Shown: in pieces, positions 36,984 through 45,525 of the stretch
Layout of the letters: each line of letters opens with the position of its first letter
Numbering within the stretch: position 1 is the first letter of the stretch
DNA from: Rhodopila globiformis
Lineage (GTDB): Bacteria > Pseudomonadota > Alphaproteobacteria > Acetobacterales > Acetobacteraceae
NCBI RefSeq assembly: GCF_002937115.1
Contig: NZ_NHRY01000032.1
Span: 1 to 45,525, forward strand
Direction: 5' to 3'
Length of the DNA: 45,525 bases
Notes under the pieces: generated by a model
The model's input: the letters and a program-made list of their open reading frames with translations, nothing else
Databases searched by the model: none
Told to the model about the DNA's origin: nothing
Made by a program: the position numbers and the translations under genes

Positions 36984-37819
36984 GCGTGCCGCGCAAGGAA
37001 GGCCTGGATCGCCGCCAGCGCCGGCGGCTCGGTCAGGATCGGCGCGTGGCCGATGCCGGGCAGGGTCACGACCTGCATGTCGGGCCGCTCGGCCTGCATG
37101 CGGGTCACCGTATCCACCAGCAGGATGTTGGAGACCTCGCCCCGCAGCAGCAGGACAGGCACGTGCGCCAGCGCCCCGAACAGCGGCCAGAGGTCGGGCG
37201 TCGGGCCGTGCAGCAGCGATGCGATGCGGATGTCCCAGACCGGATGGTAGCGGCCGTCGGCGCCCGGCCGGTAGGTCAGTTCCGCCATCTGCCGCCATTC
37301 GGACTCGGTTTCCAGCGACAGCGGCGGCAGGGATTCGCGCAGCATGGCGATGCAGGCGTCCAGGCTGTCCAGCGCCGGATCGACGCCGACGAACGTGCGG
37401 ACGAACTCCGCGCCGTCCGGGCCGATGTCGGGGCCGATGTCGTTCAGCACGGCGGCGCGGATCAGGCCGGGACTGGCCGCCGCCAGGCCCATCGTCAGCA
37501 GGCCGCCGAAGCTGGTGCCGATGACCACCGCCCGGTGCACGTGCAGCGCGGCGCAGATGTCCAGCACGTCGCGGACACAGGCCTCCGGCCCATAGCGGCC
37601 GATCTGGCGGGTCCAGCCGGAGCCGCCGCGCCCGGGATAGTCCACGGCGATGACCAGGCGGTCCTGCATGATCGACGGTGCCAGCGGGGCGAAGTCGCCC
37701 GCGGTGCGGACCAGGCCCGGCAGGCACAGCACCGGCGGCCGGCGGTCGCCGCCGTGCCAGATGTGGACCCGCAGCCTGAGCCCGTCCCAGGCCACGATGT
37801 CGTGGATCAGCGGGTCCAC
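36980..37819 (-). CDS. Alpha/beta hydrolase
   Basis: A 279-residue alpha/beta-hydrolase. The nucleophile elbow is VVIGTSFGGLLTMGL (Ser about 98), the oxyanion region is VLCLPGLVRTAGDF, and the final His lies in LPGIGHAPILTEP (about 260). No signal peptide. The substrate is not predictable; lipid or ester substrates are possible next to pgpA. It overlaps the lytic transglycosylase gene by 13 bases upstream and pgpA by 4 bases downstream, so all three are one operon. Confidence 0.9.
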   Translation of the reverse strand: MDPLIHDIVAWDGLRLRVHIWHGGDRRPPVLCLPGLVRTAGDFAPLAPSIMQDRLVIAVDYPGRGGSGWTRQIGRYGPEACVRDVLDICAALHVHRAVVIGTSFGGLLTMGLAAASPGLIRAAVLNDIGPDIGPDGAEFVRTFVGVDPALDSLDACIAMLRESLPPLSLETESEWRQMAELTYRPGADGRYHPVWDIRIASLLHGPTPDLWPLFGALAHVPVLLLRGEVSNILLVDTVTRMQAERPDMQVVTLPGIGHAPILTEPPALAAIQAFLARHA

Positions 37820-39774
37820 GGCGTGTTCGTCAGGATCGGCGTCCTGTCACCGCGCTTCGCCCGGTACATCACCACGTTCTCGGTCACCCGCTGCACGTAG
37901 TTGCGGGTTTCAGCCGACGGGATCAGCTCGATCCAGTCCACCATGTCGACAGGCCCGGTGCGCGGGTCGCCGTTGTCGGCGAGCCATTGGCTCACGCGGT
38001 TGGGCCCGGCGTTGTACGCCGCTGCGGCCAGCGGCAGGCAGCCGTCGAAGCGCGTCAGAACCTCCTGTAGATAAGCGGTACCCAGGCGGATGTTGTGCGT
38101 GGCATCGGATGTCAATGCCGCGACGGCGGCCGGGATGCCCAGCTCGCGCGCAATTCCCTGTGCTGTCGGCGGCATCAGCTGCATCAGCCCGCGCGCGCCG
38201 GAGGGACTGACGGCGGCGATGTCGAAGCTGCTCTCCTGCCGCATGATGCCGAGCGAGAAGGCCGGGTCCGGCGGCGCCGCTGGCTCATACGGCGCCGGCC
38301 AGCCGACGCGCGGGAGGTCGATGCCGTCGCGGCCCATGCGGCGGGCGATGAAGACGGCGCCGTCCGGCATCCCGGCGCGCAGGGCGAGGGTCGCGGTCAG
38401 GGTGCGTTCAGGCACGGTCGGGGACAGCTGGTCCACGCGCAGCAGGAACACCCGCGCGCGCTGGAAATCGCCCCACACCATCAGCCAGACGGCGGCGCGG
38501 ACGACCTCGTGCCCGGCGAAGGCAATGGCGGCCTGCGATGTCCAGGGCGGATCGCGCAGCGCCCGGATGCGCGCGTCCAGAGTCGCCTGGCTCTCGCCCA
38601 GCGCCAGGGACGCGAGCTGGCCGTAGAACGTCTCCGGCCAGGCGGCGGCCTTGGTGTATTCCGGCTTCGGGTCCCTGCCGGCGGCCGCGGCGGCGCGGCC
38701 CAGCCAGTAGTGCGCCCGGCCCCGGGTGATCGCCGATTCTGAAGCCGCCAGCGCCTGGAAATACGGCACGGCGCGGGCCGGATCGTGCAGCATGCGCAGC
38801 GCGATGAAGCCGGCGAGGAACTCGGCGTCAGCCTTCGGCTCGGGCGCGGTCTGGCCATGCGCCGCGACGATGGCATAGGCGTTGGCGGCATAGGCGTTGG
38901 CGGCATAGGCGTTGGCGGCATCCCCGTCATGCAGCAGGCGCCGGGCCAGCCGGCTCCGCTCGGCCCAGAAGGCGGGCAGGTGGGCGGGCGCTTCCTGCTG
39001 CGCCTGCGTGCCCTGCTTCAGCCACAGCGCGACGGCCTGCTGGATCTGGTCCGCGTGGCGCAGCGCCCGGGCGCGGTCGAGCATCAGCCCGGGATCGTCC
39101 TGCAGCGACGCCGGCAGCGCGGCGACCAGCGCCTCGGCCCGCGGGTCGTCGCGGCGGACGGCGAGGCGGGCCTCGGCCGCCTTGCGGTGCGCCGCGTCGA
39201 GCCGGGCGACCTGCCGTGCGGCGGCGTGGTCGTTGTGCCAGGCCAGGCGCTGGAAGCGCGCCCATTGTTCGTCCGGGGTGATGATGCCGTTCCAGCGATG
39301 CGCGAAGGCGGCCTCGGAGGCGGCATCGTCAATGGCGTCGATCCAGGCGCGGCGGGCGAGATTGGTGGCATCGGCGGCGCGGCCGGCATTGGCGGTGGCC
39401 TCGGCACAGCGCAGCAGGGCGCTGCCGAGTGCTGGCGGCGGGGTGCATTGCGCCAGCACCGCGGCGTCGTCGGGGTCGGAGGCGATGGCTTCCTGGCGGC
39501 GGTGTTCCAGCGCCTCCTGCTGCGGCCAGTCGGGATTGCGCTGCATGAAACTGGCGATTTCCTCGGCGGTGGCGGCGCCGGGCGCGCGCAGCCGCCAGTA
39601 CAGCACCAGCTTCTCCGGCACGGGATCGGCGAAGCGGGCGGCCTCGGCCTGGGCATCGGCCCAGCGGTTGGCGCGGATGGCGGCGATCGGGTTGGGACCG
39701 GCCTCCTGCGCACAGGCCTGTCCCGCCAGCAGCAGCGCCAGGCCGACGATGACACAACGAATCGGAACGCACAT
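37807..39774 (-). CDS. Soluble lytic murein transglycosylase (Slt-type)
   Basis: A 655-residue periplasmic enzyme: signal peptide (about 1-23, [17 protein letters not shown]), an alpha-superhelical region of many short repeats, and a C-terminal Slt domain (about 500-640) with catalytic Glu in [19 protein letters not shown], then [14 protein letters not shown] and [15 protein letters not shown]. It cuts murein glycan strands with 1,6-anhydro ends. Residues near 285-300 contain a tandem AANAY repeat encoded by a 15-base triplication. The start at 39774 is the Met before the signal sequence. dapA is divergent, 86 bases away. Confidence 0.93.
   Translation of the reverse strand: MCVPIRCVIVGLALLLAGQACAQEAGPNPIAAIRANRWADAQAEAARFADPVPEKLVLYWRLRAPGAATAEEIASFMQRNPDWPQQEALEHRRQEAIASDPDDAAVLAQCTPPPALGSALLRCAEATANAGRAADATNLARRAWIDAIDDAASEAAFAHRWNGIITPDEQWARFQRLAWHNDHAAARQVARLDAAHRKAAEARLAVRRDDPRAEALVAALPASLQDDPGLMLDRARALRHADQIQQAVALWLKQGTQAQQEAPAHLPAFWAERSRLARRLLHDGDAANAYAANAYAANAYAIVAAHGQTAPEPKADAEFLAGFIALRMLHDPARAVPYFQALAASESAITRGRAHYWLGRAAAAAGRDPKPEYTKAAAWPETFYGQLASLALGESQATLDARIRALRDPPWTSQAAIAFAGHEVVRAAVWLMVWGDFQRARVFLLRVDQLSPTVPERTLTATLALRAGMPDGAVFIARRMGRDGIDLPRVGWPAPYEPAAPPDPAFSLGIMRQESSFDIAAVSPSGARGLMQLMPPTAQGIARELGIPAAVAALTSDATHNIRLGTAYLQEVLTRFDGCLPLAAAAYNAGPNRVSQWLADNGDPRTGPVDMVDWIELIPSAETRNYVQRVTENVVMYRAKRGDRTPILTNTPWTR
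38873..38917. repeat. 15-base tandem triplication inside the transglycosylase gene
   Basis: Three perfect copies of GCATAGGCGTTGGCG in direct order; on the coding strand this gives [14 protein letters not shown]. It adds 5 residues per copy in frame, so copy number could vary without frameshift. Confidence 0.9.
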
Positions 39775-39860
39775 GTCTTCTTCTAGCAAGTGCGGCCTTG
39801 CGGCGCATCAATCTCGCGCCTAGCTTCCGGCGTTCGCGCAGCCGGTTTGGGAGAGGGGTT

Positions 39861-40739
39861 ATGTTCAAGGGTTCGCTCGTCGCGTTGATCACGCCCATGC
39901 GGGAGGATGGATCCGTCGACGAGAAGGCCTATGCCGAATTCGTCGACTGGCAGATCAAGGAAGGCACCCATGCGGTGGTTCCGGTCGGTACCACCGGCGA
40001 AAGCCCGACGCTGTCGCATCAGGAGCACCGGCGGGTGGTGGAGATCGCCATCGATGTCGCCAAGGGCCGCGTGCCGGTGATCGCCGGGGCGGGGTCGAAC
40101 AGCACCGAGGAAGCCATCGCCCTGACCCGCCACGCCAAGGAAGCCGGGGCGGATGCGGCGCTGATCGTCACGCCATACTACAACAAGCCGACGCAGGAGG
40201 GGATGTACCTGCACTACACCGCCATTGCCGACGCGGTGGACCTGCCCATCATCATCTACAACATCCCGCCCCGCAGCGTCGTGGACATGAGCGTCGAGAC
40301 CATGGCGCGGCTGGCGAAGCACAGGAACATCATCGGCGTGAAGGACGCGACGGCGAACCTGACGCGCCCGCTGCACACAAGCCGGGCCTGCGGCGAGTCG
40401 TTCGTGCAGCTTTCCGGTGAGGACCATACCGCGCTGGCGTTCAACACCGCCGGCGGCGTCGGCTGCATCAGCGTCACCGCGAACGTCGCGCCGCGGCTGT
40501 GCAGCGAGATGCAGACCGCATGGGCCGAGGGCCGCTTCCAGGAGGCGATCGCCATCCAGAACCGGCTGGTGCCGCTGCATGACGCTCTGTTCGCGGAGAC
40601 CAGCCCAGGGCCGGTGAAGTTCGCGGCCTCGCTGCTGGGCAAGACGTCGGAGCGCTGCCGCCTGCCGCTGGCCCCGCTGATGCCGGCGACGCGGGAGAAG
40701 GTGAAGGCGGCGATGACCGAGGTTGGGCTGCTTAATTGA
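39861..40739 (+). CDS. dapA: 4-Hydroxy-tetrahydrodipicolinate synthase
   Basis: A 292-residue TIM-barrel enzyme that condenses pyruvate with aspartate semialdehyde for lysine and diaminopimelate synthesis. The Schiff-base Lys161 ([11 protein letters not shown]), Tyr133 (IIYNIPPRS), and Thr44/Thr45 ([11 protein letters not shown]) are all present and match the family numbering. GAGAGGGG precedes the ATG. In related genomes smpB follows closely; here 480 bases of repeats lie in between. Confidence 0.97.
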   Translation: MFKGSLVALITPMREDGSVDEKAYAEFVDWQIKEGTHAVVPVGTTGESPTLSHQEHRRVVEIAIDVAKGRVPVIAGAGSNSTEEAIALTRHAKEAGADAALIVTPYYNKPTQEGMYLHYTAIADAVDLPIIIYNIPPRSVVDMSVETMARLAKHRNIIGVKDATANLTRPLHTSRACGESFVQLSGEDHTALAFNTAGGVGCISVTANVAPRLCSEMQTAWAEGRFQEAIAIQNRLVPLHDALFAETSPGPVKFAASLLGKTSERCRLPLAPLMPATREKVKAAMTEVGLLN

Positions 40740-40780
40740 TGATGGGCGTCGCAGCCGGGCGCGGCCCTTTACCTCACCGC

Positions 40781-40969
40781 CATGGCCGGGCTTGTCCCGG
40801 CCATCTGCGCTGCGGCGGTCGGGGGCGGATGGCCGGGACACGCCCTGTAGGCGCTAACTTAGCGGCGGCGTTTGCTTCCGCGTCATGCCGGCCGAAGGGC
40901 CGCCATCCATGCCTTGCGGTGCCGGTATCGGCAGAAGGCGTGGATGCCGGGCCTGCGCCCGGCATGACG
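40781..40969. repeat. Composite repeat: family C copy 3, linker, family B copy 4
   Basis: Family C: arms CATGGCCGGGCTTGTCCC (40781-40805) and GATGGCCGGGACACGCCC (40828-) with core TGCGCTGCGGCGGTCGG. Then a linker with GCGCTAACTTAG. Family B: 40881-40969, left GCCGGCC-GAAG-GGCCGCC (imperfect), right GCCGGGC-CTGC-GCCCGGC (perfect). The same C-linker-B order occurs at 19081-19278. Confidence 0.8.
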
Positions 40970-41002
40970 ATGAGGCAACGGCCGTGCCGCCCGCCCGTTA
41001 AG

Positions 41003-41180
41003 TTACAGCAGACCGCAGGTCGGTTGGGACGCACAGGCGTCCTGTCTTCACCGTCATGGCCCGGCTTGTCCGGGCCACCTGTTCAAGCACCGATGCCGCG
41101 ACAGGTGGCCCGGACAAGCCGGGCCATGACGGTGTCGGTGCACCGTCGCCCTGTCCCAACCTACCTGCGGTTTGCTGTAG
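41003..41180. repeat. Nested palindrome with family A copy 5
   Basis: Outer arms 41003-41031 (TTACAGCAGACCGCAGGT, then CGGTTGGGAC) and 41151-41180 enclose a family A element with perfect arms 41052-41080 and 41103-41131. The core 41081-41102 (GTTCAAGCACC, GATGCCGCGAC) has the copy 1 orientation. A repeat tail (41186-41211) follows and carries GAGAGGGAG in front of smpB. Confidence 0.85.
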
Positions 41181-41219
41181 CGCCTATGCGGACACGCCCG
41201 GCCGTGACGAGAGGGAGAA

Positions 41220-41702
41220 ATGGCTGAACCGAGGAAAAAGGGCCTGATCTCCCACGGCGTGGCGTCGCAGAACCGCAAAGCGCGGTTCGACTACGCCATC
41301 AAGGACACCGTGGAGGCCGGCATCGTGCTGAAGGGGCCGGAGGTGAAATCCCTCCGCCTTGGCCGCGCCCAGTTGAACGAGGCCTGGGCGGGGGAACGCG
41401 ACGGCGAGATGTACCTGTTCAACGCCTACATCCCCGAATACCAGGGCGGCGTGCTGTCGCGCTTCGAGGTGCGGGCGCCGCGCAAGCTGCTGCTGAAGAA
41501 GAAGGAGATCGACAAGCTGCTGGGTCTTGTGGCGCGGCAGGGCGTGACTCTGGTGCCGCTGGATATCCACTTCAACGAGCAGGGCCGGGCGAAGGTGCTG
41601 CTGGGCGTGGGCGAGGGGCGGCAGAAGCAGGACAAGCGGGCCTATATCGCCGATCGCGACTGGGCGCGCGACAAGGCGCGGCTGATGCGGGCGCGGGGGT
41701 AA
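41220..41702 (+). CDS. smpB: SsrA-binding protein SmpB
   Basis: A 160-residue SmpB, which binds tmRNA and delivers it to stalled ribosomes. Signatures are NRKARFDYAIKDTVEAGIVL, LKGPEVKSLRLGRAQLNEAW, YIPEYQGG and the basic C-terminal tail KRAYIADRDWARDKARLMR. The ribosome-binding site GAGGGAG just before the ATG falls inside the palindrome tail GACGAGAGGG seen also at 19340, so repeat-derived DNA seems to supply it. Confidence 0.97.
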   Translation: MAEPRKKGLISHGVASQNRKARFDYAIKDTVEAGIVLKGPEVKSLRLGRAQLNEAWAGERDGEMYLFNAYIPEYQGGVLSRFEVRAPRKLLLKKKEIDKLLGLVARQGVTLVPLDIHFNEQGRAKVLLGVGEGRQKQDKRAYIADRDWARDKARLMRARG

Positions 41703-41873
41703 TAGAATAGGTACCTCACTCGCCCTGTTCGGGCAGCCCACACGCTACTGAAGTATGGTCGCGATACGGCAGTATCCTGTTCCCTGTCATTGCCCACGAG
41801 ACAGAGCGGCGGAGATCTGCCCAACCGTGCCCGTGAGCCCTACACGGTCAGCTGCGCTGCAGGTTCCATCAAG

Positions 41874-41906
41874 CTACAGCAGACCGCAGGTAGGTTGAGA
41901 CAGGGC
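41874..41906. repeat. Isolated half of the outer palindrome module
   Basis: CTACAGCAGACCGCAGGT, AGGTTGAGACAGGG matches the left outer arms at 21740 and 41003. No right arm follows. The stretch 41703-42055 has no gene. Confidence 0.6.
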
Positions 41907-42032
41907 GAGGAATTTTCAGCCTGCGTTGCAAGGGCCGCATTGGAGTTTAAGCAGGCATACGATTGAGATGGCGCACGTTGCGAGCGCTTTCGCCGGTTAA
42001 CTGCGCTTTAACCGTTTGTGATTAGACTCTTC

Positions 42033-42057
42033 ATATCCTATGGGATACAAAGGATAT
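42033..42057. promoter_or_regulatory. Predicted operator overlapping the toxin start
   Basis: ATATCCT and AGGATAT form a 7-bp inverted repeat with an 11-base spacer, centred about 10 bases before the toxin ATG at 42056 and overlapping its ribosome-binding site. Antitoxins of this type usually repress their own operon from such sites. Confidence 0.5.
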
Positions 42058-42361
42058 GGTTCAAACGAGGCCCTTTGAAGTCCTCCAACATGTCGTGTTT
42101 CGTGACTGGCTCAACTCACTGCGGGACGCAAAAGCAAAAGCGCGTATTGTCATGCGTATCGCATACCTCAGCCAGGGAAATGCCGGCGACTTTAAAGCGG
42201 TAGGCGAATCGGTCCTAGAGATGCGTATCCACTACGGCCCGGGATATCGGGTTTATTACAAACAAACGGGCCGCACCGTCATAATCCTGCTTTGCGGTGG
42301 CGATAAGTCCACCCAGGACCGGGACATAAGACAAGCCAGGGAACTGGCCGCGACCGTGTAG
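42056..42361 (+). CDS. RelE/HigB-type addiction module toxin
   Basis: A 101-residue basic protein of the killer-protein group (phage-derived Gp49-like/HigB): VFRDWLNSLRDAKAKARIVM, YLSQGNAGDFKAVGESVLE, MRIHYGPGYRVYYKQTG and IILLCGGDKSTQDRDIRQAR. These toxins cut mRNA on the ribosome. AAAGGAT lies just upstream of the ATG. The antitoxin gene begins 24 bases after the stop, toxin first, as is usual for this group. Confidence 0.9.
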   Translation: MVQTRPFEVLQHVVFRDWLNSLRDAKAKARIVMRIAYLSQGNAGDFKAVGESVLEMRIHYGPGYRVYYKQTGRTVIILLCGGDKSTQDRDIRQARELAATV

Positions 42362-42385
42362 CCAGGCCAGCCAGAGATCACAAAA

Positions 42386-42715
42386 ATGGCGAACAGCAAC
42401 TTATCCCGCTTCGATGCAGCGGACTACCTCGACAGCCCCGAAGCCCGCGCTGAATACCTCAGCGCGGCGCTCGAAACCGGAGACATGCCGTTCATCCTGG
42501 ACGCCATTGCCGTTGTCGCCCGTGCGGAAGGCATGGCGCGCGTTGCGGAGGTCGCCAAGGTCGGCCGGACCAGCCTGTACAAGACGCTCCAGCCAGGCGC
42601 CAATCCGGAATTTGAGACGATTCTGCGCGTCTTCGACGCCCTTGGCTTGCGCATGTCAGCCCAACCAGCCAACACGGCCCGGGATCACGACAACAAGGCG
42701 GCGCTGGCCTGCTGA
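42386..42715 (+). CDS. Addiction module antidote protein (HigA-like)
   Basis: A 109-residue protein: FDAADYLDSPEARAEYLSAA, a helix-turn-helix near 55-95 (AVVARAEGMARVAEVAKVGR, TSLYKTLQPGANPEFETILR) and a Pro/Asn-rich tail. It should bind the RelE/HigB-type toxin and repress the operon at 42033-42057. The YLDSPEARAEYL opening is typical of this antidote family. Confidence 0.9.
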   Translation: MANSNLSRFDAADYLDSPEARAEYLSAALETGDMPFILDAIAVVARAEGMARVAEVAKVGRTSLYKTLQPGANPEFETILRVFDALGLRMSAQPANTARDHDNKAALAC

Positions 42716-42999
42716 CACCCGATCTGCCCGCTATCTCACGTTCCGGCGGGCGCCCTGGGATATGGCGGCACAGCGGCCCATACCCAGGCGTGACGATTGC
42801 GCGTGTGAAGCGAGGTCAGGCTCGCCCGTGGCGGCCACCCGCCTCAGCGGGCCGGGCGCATTCCCGCGCAACCATCTCTTTAGTCCATGTTGATCCCGGA
42901 TCCGAACGGAGCCTGCCGCATGCGCGGATCAGGCCCCGATGGATCACGGATTGCGTGCCGGCACGGAGGGCTTGCCCCTGTGCCGCGCCGCCCGCAAGG

Positions 43000-43299
43000 T
43001 CACGACTTGTTGGGTTCGGCGGTCTTTTCCGGAGCGGCGTGATGCGTCTTGCTGTGCGACGCTTTGGTGTGGGTAGCCTTCTTGCTGTGATGTTCGTGCG
43101 TCTTGGCGGCCGGCTTGGTCGCCGCAGTCTCTGCCGCCGGGGCCTTGGTGGCCTGCGCCTCCGGCGCGGCAGCGGGCTGGGACTGCGGAGCAGCCGCCGG
43201 AGCCTGCTCCGGCGCGGTCGCTTGCGCGAACGCCGCGGCCGGCAGGATCGCCAGGCTGATGGCAAGAGCGCTGGAAGCCAGTCTAGACGTGCGTGTCAT
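43000..43299 (-). CDS. Asr-like secreted Ala/Lys/His-rich protein
   Basis: A 99-residue protein with signal peptide (about 1-26, LASSALAISLAILPAAAFA) and a low-complexity mature part rich in Ala, Pro, Lys and His (AAKTHEHHSKKATHTKASHS near 63-82). Composition is like acid-shock protein Asr, whose basic residues may buffer protons; the His cluster might also bind metal. AAAGGA precedes the ATG at 43299. It is divergent from the CoA-transferase gene. Confidence 0.72.
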   Translation of the reverse strand: MTRTSRLASSALAISLAILPAAAFAQATAPEQAPAAAPQSQPAAAPEAQATKAPAAETAATKPAAKTHEHHSKKATHTKASHSKTHHAAPEKTAEPNKS

Positions 43300-43497
43300 A
43301 CTCGTTGTCCTTTCTACCGAGGGAATCGTGATTGGCCCCGGTGTGGGACCAATAGCACACGGCAATTATGACGCGACAGGGATCAGCGGGTGGCCGAATC
43401 GTGGTAAACGATACGTGGACGCATTAAATATGCGCCATCTTTGCGCCGCCACGCCATCGATGGAACACTGGCTCCTGCAACCAGGGGAAAATCGTCC

Positions 43498-44673
43498 ATG
43501 CCGCTGTCCGGAGTCAGGGTTCTCGACCTGACGCGCGTTCTGTCGGGCCCTTTCTGCACCGCGCTGCTGGGCGACCTGGGGGCCGACGTCATCAAGGTGG
43601 AGGCGCCCGAGGGCGACTCGGTGCGCGGGCAGGGCGCAGGCCGGGACGGGCTGTCGTGGTACTTCGCCCAGTTCAACCGCAACAAGCGCTCGCTGCGGCT
43701 GGACCTGCGCACGCCGGCGGGAAAGGCGATCCTGGCGCGGCTGATCGCGCGGTCGGACGTGCTGGTGGAGAACTTCCGTCCCGGCGTGCTGGCGCGGCTG
43801 GGATTCGACGACGACCGGTTGCAGGCCTTGCAGCCGCGCCTGGTGACCTGCGCGATCAACGGCTTCGGCAGCACCGGGCCGTATCGCGACCGTCCGGCGT
43901 TCGACTTCATCGCCCAGGCGATCAGCGGATTCATGAGCGTCAACGGCGGCCCGGACGACCCCCCATTGCGCTCCGGCCTGCCGATCGGCGACCTTGTGGC
44001 GGGGCTGTATGCGGCGCTGAGCATCACGGCCGCGGTGCTGCACGCGCGGGCAACCGGGCAGGGGCAGCGGGCGGAGGTCAGCCTGACCAACGGGCTGGTC
44101 AGCCTGCTGGCCTATATCGCGACCAACACCTTCGCCACCGGCATGACGCCGCCGCGCAGCGGCAACGACCACCCGATCGCCGCGCCTTATGGGCTGTTTC
44201 CGACGCGCGACGGACAGATCGCCCTGGCGCCGGCGGACGACGCCTTCTTCCGGCGGCTGGCGGATGCGCTGGGAGAGCCGGGGCTGAAGACCGATCCTTT
44301 GTATGCGACGCAGCCGGCACGGGTGGCGAACCGCGCGCGGATCAACGCCATCGTCGGCGGCAGGCTGGCCGGGAACACCACGGCGCACTGGGTCGAGACG
44401 CTGAACGCGGCCGGCGTGCCGTGCGGGCCGGTGAACAGCGTCGCGGACGTATTTACTGATCCGCAGATCCGGGCGCAGCAGATGGTGATCGACGTTGACC
44501 ATCCCGGTTATGGCATGGTGCGGATGCTGGGCTTCCCGATCAAGCTGTCCGAAACCCCTTGCCGCGTGCGGCGGTCCGCCCCGCGACTGGGCGAGCACTC
44601 GGACGAGGTGCTGGCCGAGCTGGATTATTCCGAGGCGGAACGGGCGGCATGGCGGCGGGATGGCGTGATCTGA
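43498..44673 (+). CDS. CaiB/BaiF-type (family III) CoA-transferase
   Basis: A 391-residue enzyme of the interlocked-dimer CoA-transferase family. Signatures are GVRVLDLTRVLSGPFCTALL, GDLGADVIKVEAPEGD, YFAQFNRNKRSLRLDL and SGLPIGDLVAGLYAALS, with Asp165 the likely nucleophile. Substrate is unknown. GGGGAAAA lies 6 bases before the ATG; an upstream in-frame extension to 43441 has no homology. Its last 25 bases overlap the start of the decayed esterase gene. Confidence 0.95.
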   Translation: MPLSGVRVLDLTRVLSGPFCTALLGDLGADVIKVEAPEGDSVRGQGAGRDGLSWYFAQFNRNKRSLRLDLRTPAGKAILARLIARSDVLVENFRPGVLARLGFDDDRLQALQPRLVTCAINGFGSTGPYRDRPAFDFIAQAISGFMSVNGGPDDPPLRSGLPIGDLVAGLYAALSITAAVLHARATGQGQRAEVSLTNGLVSLLAYIATNTFATGMTPPRSGNDHPIAAPYGLFPTRDGQIALAPADDAFFRRLADALGEPGLKTDPLYATQPARVANRARINAIVGGRLAGNTTAHWVETLNAAGVPCGPVNSVADVFTDPQIRAQQMVIDVDHPGYGMVRMLGFPIKLSETPCRVRRSAPRLGEHSDEVLAELDYSEAERAAWRRDGVI

Positions 44674-45317
44674 CACTGGCGGAGTGCTTTGCGCGCGGGG
44701 TTGGCGGGGCGGCCGCGCGTGAAACCAATGTCTCGCGCGGGTTTGGCGGGGCGGCCGCACGTGAAACCAATGTCTCGCGCGGGGTTGGCGGGGCGGCCGC
44801 GCCCGGTACAAACAAGCTGCGGCGCAGGTGGCTGCTGCACGGACTCGTTCTCGGGATTGCCGTCCTGGGCGCCATACCGGTTATCGTGACGGGACGATGG
44901 GCCGAGGCGGAGCAGCCCCGCTGGATCGCCCGCGCGGTCAACGGGATGCGCGACGACGTCTTGTTGCCGGCGCATCATGATCCCGCCCGGCGGTATCCGG
45001 TGGTGCTGTACTTGCGCCAACCCGACATGGGGAACTCGTCGGATCGGCTGCGCAGGCAGGCAGGCGCCTGGTTCGGCACCGAGGTGTTCCGGTTCCGGCA
45101 TTCCTGCATCGTCATGATGCCGATGCTGGAGCAGAGGCACGACCCGGGTGGGGTAGAGATCAATGTCGGAGGCAAGGGGCCGCATCGCTCAGGCGAGCAT
45201 AACCTGGCCGCCGCGCTGCGGCAGGTGGTGGACTGTTATTTGGTCGATCTGGATCAGTTCCATGTCACCGAGCCTTCGACGGACGGGATGGGTAGCTGGC
45301 AGATGCCGCCTGACTAG
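44649..45317 (+). pseudogene. Truncated alpha/beta-hydrolase (esterase/phospholipase type)
   Basis: From the ATG at 44649, the frame passes through a 14-residue tandem repeat (SRGFGGAAARETNV), one membrane segment (WLLHGLVLGIAVLGAIPVIV) and the N-terminal half of an esterase: RYPVVLYLRQPDMG, FRFRHSCIVMMPMLEQR, LDQFHVTEPSTDGMGSW. Where family members read GQSxGGxGxW around the nucleophile Ser this reads EPSTDGMGSW, and the frame ends six residues later (QMPPD, then TAG). No rest of the domain is found downstream. It is most likely decayed. Confidence 0.65.
44691..44802. repeat. 42-base tandem repeat, 2.7 copies
   Basis: Copies start at 44691, 44733 and 44775 (third partial), each with GGCGGGGCGGCCGC and GTGAAACCAATGTC. 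Two changes separate the first two copies over their shared part. It lies at the 5' end of the pseudogene and is in frame with it. Confidence 0.88.
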
Positions 45318-45499
45318 TACACCTCGCCGGAAGTGGCGACTCCGTTGATGGGTGGCCCGGCGCGGGTGAGTCTGGTTTGCCACAGTCTGGCGGCAATCGC
45401 CGTGACCAGCCGCCGTCAGGAGCCGTTCTGGCGAGTCAGGAGCGGCCTGAATATGGCAGGCCACAGGCTCACGCCTCGCCCTGATTCACCGGAGCCTTC

Positions 45500-45525
45500 A
45501 TGCCCCGTCTGACTGCCGCCCCGAT
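45500..45525 (+). CDS. Possible gene start at the right edge
   Basis: CCGGAG then ATG at 45500 begins MPRLTAAP and is open to the edge. Only the ribosome-binding site supports it. 45318-45499 has no clear gene. Confidence 0.3.

Overview
The window is GC-rich bacterial DNA. Gene content and order (envC, ctpA, divergent polysaccharide deacetylase and rppH; dapA next to smpB; a SigF/NrsF-type ECF pair beside a DUF692 operon) point to an alphaproteobacterium, most likely Rhodospirillales/Acetobacteraceae. That placement is inference from gene content, not from a marker gene. No rRNA, tRNA or CRISPR array was recognised. About 40 genes are supported, and nearly all longer gaps are filled with palindromic repeats.

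Layout. 1-96: start of an IS5-type transposase running off the left edge. 547-7070 (minus): a cell-envelope operon, envC ... ctpA - divergent deacetylase - rppH, split between envC and ctpA by about 2.2 kb of repeats plus a VapBC-like pair whose PIN toxin has an in-frame amber codon. 7157-9355 (minus): a methyltransferase and a crotonase-fold protein lacking one catalytic Glu. 9538-12032 (plus): a periplasmic protein, a FrnE/DsbA-like oxidoreductase and a solute-binding-like protein without a signal peptide.

12097-16963 is the most interesting locus. It is a bufferin-type RiPP operon: a secreted Cys4 precursor, a DUF692/MNIO maturase, a DUF2063 partner, a DoxX protein and a fifth, translationally coupled multi-pass membrane protein. 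It is divergent from an ECF sigma factor and a DUF1109 (NrsF-like) membrane anti-sigma factor. A near-match to the SigF-type promoter lies in front of the precursor. The expected role is a copper-responsive periplasmic peptide metallophore.

17261-18305: two stress or envelope proteins. 19381-21573: uvrB. 22313-28450: a polyprenyl sugar transferase, a lipoprotein, DUF427, pncC, a CYP153-like P450 and a glycosyltransferase-like protein. 29104-32442: gamma-glutamyltransferase and a class III aminotransferase. 33059-36423: an SH3 lipoprotein, a small Gly/Trp-rich secreted protein and DUF2252. 36528-39774 (minus): lytic transglycosylase, alpha/beta hydrolase and pgpA. 39861-41702: dapA and smpB, separated by 480 bp of repeats. 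42056-42715: a RelE/HigB-type toxin and its antitoxin. 43000-45317: an Asr-like His-rich protein, a class III CoA-transferase and a decayed esterase preceded by a 42-bp tandem repeat.

The second theme is a dense set of modular nested palindromes, at least six families (A-F below). Families A, B and C have stem arms around an asymmetric core, and the core occurs in both orientations. In one pair (4421-4500 and 21858-21937) the flanks are collinear and nearly identical while the 22-nt core is inverted. Family B arms hold mini-hairpins whose stems covary. The elements interrupt two conserved gene pairs, and one appears to supply the ribosome-binding site of smpB.
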